Assembly: GCA_008921705.1 (NCBI GenBank)
Contig: VFFE01007650.1
Location: forward strand, 1,887,984 to 1,951,983
Direction: 5' to 3'
DNA length: 64,000 bases
Source of the DNA: Burhinus oedicnemus
Lineage: Eukaryota > Chordata > Aves > Charadriiformes > Burhinidae
Shown: in pieces, positions 59,984 to 64,000 of the stretch
How positions within the stretch are numbered: position 1 is the first letter of the stretch
Layout of the letters: the number at the start of each line of letters is the position of its first letter
Translations under genes and position numbers: made by a program
The notes under the pieces: model-generated
Told to the model about the DNA's origin: nothing
What the model saw: the letters and a program-made list of their open reading frames with translations, nothing else
Databases searched by the model: none

Positions 59984-61429
59984 GATGACTACAATTCAAT
60001 ATCTATTTAATCATTATTCTACAGCTATAGGAGAATAGTAATTATTATTTCACTTAAATACAATCAGATTTGTGTAATCTTCTTTGATATTCTGGGTGTC
60101 ATAGAGATTTTATCTCTCTAAATAAACCATCCTGAATTACTAGTATTTTTTAGAATTTTTTAGAGATTATCTCCTATGGTTAATTCATATTTTTATTATG
60201 AAATGATAAAACAAATAGGGCAATAATACACTTGAAATTAGTTTGAAAACCTCCTGTTTATAATTTGAGATTTTTTGCAAGAAATGGAAATGTTCACCTC
60301 ATGAAGTCTCCAATTTATTTATAGCAACCTTCACCTTCTGAAAATCACATGCTGGAGGATAGGCATTTGATTAATAATGCAATAATACAAATCACAATGC
60401 AAATTAAATTCAAGAAATAAGATAGCAGATGGTAAACTATTTCTTTCCTCAGCATTCTGTAGTTGCAGGACATCATAGTTCACATCTCCATTATCAATAT
60501 ATTTAACTACGTTTGCAATGACTTTTGGTATTGTAAATATAGTTGCCTACCTTGAACAAAACCCAGATGCATGAATTGTCTATGATTGCATTGGCTTACT
60601 TATATATGATGTATATATGAATATTCAGAGGATTAAAAATAATTTTTCTTAGGAGTTACTGATGCGGCATGAGCAGCATTTGTTGGAGTGATTAGAGATG
60701 TTACGTACATCATTGTGAACTGACTCAGAATGTATCTAGAACTGTCAACCCCCAATTTTTATGTAATTCGCCAATTAAATAACATAAAAATGACTTCAAT
60801 TCTTTCCTTCTCTTCCCAACCCTATAAATCCCTGTTGTGTTCCGGTTCTGTGAACATGCATAAAGATGCAATGAATCTTATCCAGAAATATCAAATATGG
60901 TAATTGCCAAGAGTGTACAGTCACCACACTTTAAGACTTAACAGGTCTTCAGAATATTGCCTATAATAGGAATTTGCAATATTTTGTTCAACCAGATTAC
61001 TGCAATCCCCATGTGTAGATAGCTGTTGTCAGAAATAGAAGCAAAATTAGTAACCTTAATTTAGGGTGCAGAGGAAAGCATGGTTTTCTTTGCTTCAAAT
61101 TGCTTTAAACGTTATCTGTGGGATGGCCATTTTTCTCAATGATAAATGTAGCACTGATAACCGAATTAGAGAAGTATGTCACTTCCCCTACATATTGCAG
61201 ATACCCTAAGAGAGTCTTTTTTGCATTAGACATTTTTCTTGTCTTCAAAAGAGAGATACCTTTACAACAGGCTGTTCTTTCACATGTCAGCATTTTTAAT
61301 GGGTTCCTGTTGCAAGCAAATAAGAAGTCCTTTTTTTATTGTATCGTGTGCTGTTTATTAAGAATTTGACCTGATCGGCAGACGGTCCAGATGACCACTG
61401 ACTAGGTAACTGAAGACTCTAGATAGTAT
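59984..61429. other. No gene recognised
   Basis: AT-rich sequence without identifiable features. The minus frame at 61105-61293 looks moderately protein-like and follows a TATCTCTCTTTTGAAG acceptor-like tract, but no donor consensus follows before its TAA, so it is not called. Confidence 0.45.
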
Positions 61430-61537
61430 GAAAGCTACACTGATTACTAGAAATTTTGCTTAACTGAAAGCTATGATAATTGCTAAAAATTCTGTGTAAC
61501 AGTGAACTATGTTAACTGCTAGAAATCACAGATAATC
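61430..61537. repeat. Diverged 36-bp tandem repeat, three units
   Basis: Units at 61430-61465, 61466-61501 and 61502-61537 share the pattern G(A/T)(A/G)A(G/C)CTA-----TAA(T/C)TGCTAGAAAT----. Identity by eye is moderate. The array ends where the tail of the antisense CR1 begins, so the CR1 inserted at, or the array extends into, its edge. Confidence 0.6.
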
Positions 61538-61926
61538 ATAGAATCATAGAGTCATAGAATCGTTTAGGTTGGAAAAGACCTTTAAGATCATCCAGTCCAA
61601 CCATTGACCCTACTCTACCAGGTCTGTCACTAAACCATGTCTCTAAGCACCACATCTACACGACTTTTAAACACATCTAGGGATGGTGACTCAACCACCT
61701 CCCTGGGCAGCCTGTTCCAATATTTGATAACTCTTTCCGTGAAAGATTTTTTCCTAACGTCTAGCCTAAACCTTCCCTGACACAACTTGAACCCATTTCC
61801 TCTTGTCCTATCACTAGTTACTTGGGAGAAGAGACCAGCACCCATCTCACTACAACCTCCTTTCAGGTAGTTGTAGAGAGCAATAAGGTCTCCCCTCAGC
61901 CTTCTCTTCTCCAGACTAAACAATAA
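61533..61926 (-). mobile_element. CR1 LINE 3' end, antisense, YNYLKGG-type subfamily
   Basis: The plus strand opens with three 8-bp tail units (AATCATAG, AATCATAG, AGTCATAG at 61534-61557), then GGTTGGAAAAGACCTTTAAGATCATCCAGTCCAACC. On the minus strand an ORF2 C-terminal fragment is open and still reads [50 protein letters not shown] and the terminal VLRDMV (stop at 61630-61632). The element is 5'-truncated at about 61926. It is the best preserved CR1 reading frame here (about 95 codons) but encodes only the extreme C-terminus. It shares its subfamily wording with the sense copy at 3873-4660. Confidence 0.95.
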
Positions 61927-63174
61927 GCTATGTCGATAACTAATTTTTTTATTAAATAATAAAGGTCTAATTATAACTACAACCCTGTGGCCAGTCCTCA
62001 TTCTACAATGGATCCCTAAAAGAACCTGCCTGTCCTTCTAGCACTGGGTGACAGTGCTCACAGACTGGAGGAAGATCTACTACTGCTATACATTTCCACT
62101 TAGCTATTGCTGTGTTTTTCCTTCACCATCAACGCTCAAGGTTTCAGCTTCTACTGTGTGCCTGTGAGCTTTCTAATTCTATCCTAAAATCTCTCCCGCA
62201 GTTACCTTACTGCACAGTCTTTTTTCTTTCCCAAGAATTAGTTGATTTATTTTGAATATAAATATGCATCCAAGTGATGGGAATCATCTACTTCCCAGCA
62301 TGCTCTGCAATCAGTTCTGTCTCCTTTGGTCCATGGGAACTGTCACAGAGGATGAGGGTATAGTTAAACATCAGCTGCATCTGAAAGAGAATGAAACTTT
62401 TCACTAAAATTCACTTGAATTTTACATATTGCAAATGAATTAGCTGAAAATCTCAGTGAGAGGATTCATACGCTCTACAAACTCTGTTGTATATCTACCA
62501 AAACTCTGGATATTGTTATCCAGGCTTTTTTTATGATTTGATCTCACTAAGATTTTCAGCTCAAATTTACCCATGATAATGAATTCGACAGGTTAGCATT
62601 GCATTACAGGACACTTTCAGTGGTTATTGTTTACCACCACATGCTTTGTATTGCTTTGTGCTATCATGTTGCAAGACTTCTCCTATTCCTCACGTATTTC
62701 CTCTCTCAATTTATCTCCTTCCAGTTAAGCTTTATTCCTTTTCAGTCTTTCATCCTTTACCAGCAGCTTTGGGCTGGTTCCTTCCTTTCACTAAGTCTGC
62801 CCACATGTGTGAGATAGGATGTAAACCTTATGCTCTGGCGCAGTGAATTTTCTGACATGAATCTGGAGTCATTTCTTAGGTTGTAACTGCAGCATCAAAA
62901 CCAACAGCAGTGCTGTGTAAAACATCTCCTCCACTTTGTTCCAGCAAAAAATCAAGTGTACAAATCCTTTCAATGAACTGATTGATTTTGAGCTGGAACA
63001 GAAGAGGGAAAGGTCCTGGTCTCTCTAGGGAGGAGACAGACATTGTCTTGTATTGTGCCTAATCTCATTTAGCCTCCAACTTGATCTCGCACACTAGCCT
63101 TGCCCTTACCCAAAGGGTGACAGGGATTTGGAGACACTAGTAGGGGTTGCTGTGACCAGACTTAAGGGTTTTTA
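61927..63174. other. No gene recognised
   Basis: Unique sequence between two antisense CR1 copies. Frames such as 62599-62817 have no motif. Confidence 0.5.
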
Positions 63175-64000
63175 AAATCATTTAGGTTGGAAGGGACCTC
63201 CAGAGGTCTTCTGATCCAACGCCCTGCCCAAAGCAGGTCCAGTTAGAGCAGGTTGCTCAGGGCAAGGTCCAGTCAGAGCAGGTTGCTCAGGGCTAGGTCC
63301 AGTCAAGCTCTGAGCAACTCCATAGCCTTTTAGTGCAGCCTGAACCAGTATTTGGCCACCTTCACAGGAATATTTTTTTCCCTCTGCATATTGAATTGGC
63401 ATTTCCTGTGTTCCTGCTTGTGTCTGTTGCCTCTTCTACTTCCACTGTGCACCCCTGAGAAGGGTCTGGCTTTGGTGTCTCTACATCCTCCTTTTAGGTA
63501 CTTGCAGATAGTAGTAAGATCTTTCTAAGCCTTCTCTTCTCCCAGCTGAAGAAATCCAGCTCTCTCAGCCTCCCTCATACAACCTGTGCTCCAGTTCTCT
63601 CTCCTCAGGCACTTTCACAGGTCTGGTGTTTCAGTTTCTCTCCTGTACTGGGGAGTCCAGAGCTGGACCCAGTACTCTAGATATGTCTCACCAGAGAGCA
63701 GTAGAGGGAAGAATCATCTCCCTCAGCCTGCTGGCTGTGCTTTTGCTAATGCAGCCCAGGAGGCTGTTGACCTTTGTTGCAAGGGCATATTGCTGGCTCA
63801 TGTTGAGCTTGTCCACCAAAACACCAGAGTCGTCTTCTGCCCAGCAGCTTTTTAGTCAGTTGGACCCCAGACCATACTGCTGCCTGGAGTTATGACATCC
63901 CAGGTACAGGACTTTGCATTTGCCTTTCTTGAGCTTCCTGAAGTCAGCCCATAGCCCACTGAGTGCCCCCTGAACAGCAGCCCTGGCCTCCAGCTTATAG
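63175..64000 (-). mobile_element. CR1 LINE, antisense, long 3' part, running off the window
   Basis: Starts at the tail (AAATCATTTAGGTTGGAAGGGACCTCCAGAGG) and continues with antisense 3' UTR and ORF2 wording: AGCAGGTTGCTCAGGG, CAGCTCTCTCAGCC, CTGGACCCAGTACTCTAG, AGCAGTAGAGGGAAGAATCATCTCCCTC, GCCCAGGAGGCTGTTGACC, CATATTGCTGGCTCATGTTGAGCTTGTCCACCAAAACACCAGAG, CAGGACTTTGCATTTGCC and CTTGAGCTTCCTGAAGTCAGCCCA. It differs in wording from the other CR1 copies, so it is another subfamily. Frames are broken. The 5' part lies beyond 64000. It contains a 30-bp tandem duplication at 63234-63293. Confidence 0.93.
63234..63293. repeat. 30-bp tandem duplication inside CR1
   Basis: AGGTCCAGTTAGAGCAGGTT... 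and AGGTCCAGTCAGAGCAGGTT... form two 30-bp copies (63235-63264 and 63265-63294, give or take one base), followed by a third partial start, AGGTCCAGTCAAG. The copies differ at about two positions. On the minus strand this makes a repeated LTGPxPEQPA decapeptide, an incidental consequence. Confidence 0.8.

Noticed and set aside
61105..61293. Protein-like minus-strand frame (YLQYVGEVTYFSNSVISATF) after a pyrimidine tract
   Set aside because: No donor consensus precedes its stop codon and no phase-compatible neighbour was found.

Overview
The window looks like a gene-poor, AT-rich piece of a bird nuclear genome. The evidence is the density of CR1 (chicken-repeat-1) LINE copies carrying the avian 8-bp tail (ATTCTATG)n, several avian-type ERV LTRs, and much older amniote repeats (an MIR-like SINE, palindromic MITE-like relics, old CR1 tails). 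Nothing bacterial or archaeal is present, and no intact protein-coding gene, rRNA, tRNA or CRISPR array can be seen. A run of 20 N at 45337-45356 marks an assembly gap. All of this was read by eye; family names rest on remembered consensus features, not on a search.

Layout. 1-930: 3' part of a sense CR1 with broken ORF2. 3241-3340: old palindromic relic. 3873-4660: second sense CR1 of another subfamily. 5119-5815: antisense ERV LTR fragment containing a ~48-bp minisatellite. 5816-18170: featureless, with short repeats and palindromes only. 18171-18330 and 20065-20570: antisense CR1 tails, one young and one very old. 19684-19712: a 29-bp LTR relic reduced to its two ends, with a 5-bp target-site duplication. 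27365-27483: palindromic MITE-like relic, followed by a perfect 15-bp stem at 27686-27732. 37226-37872: eroded CR1 pieces next to an LTR-like segment (37912-38500). 43165-43660: possible ancient CR1. 44027-44387: clean solo LTR with target-site duplication CATTG. 45055-46971: the longest CR1, interrupted by a nested antisense CR1 and the gap. 51128-51600: antisense LTR with polypurine tract and a scrap of internal sequence. 53525-53830: CR1 fragment. 54430-54596: MIR-like SINE. 59637-59983: another solo LTR. 61430-61926: tandem repeat abutting an antisense CR1. 63175-64000: antisense CR1 running off the window.

The only hint of a host gene is on the minus strand at 46981-47874. Two open segments there have good splice-site sequences and compatible phase (1 nt + 2 nt across a 568-bp intron). 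They could be exons of a large-intron gene; the protein family was not recognised and chance is not excluded.

The most distinctive observations are the 29-bp LTR relic, which is almost one hairpin and shares its termini with the 361-bp solo LTR 24 kb away, and the phase-compatible exon pair. No coordinated system or operon-like logic is visible; the window mainly records successive retroelement insertions.
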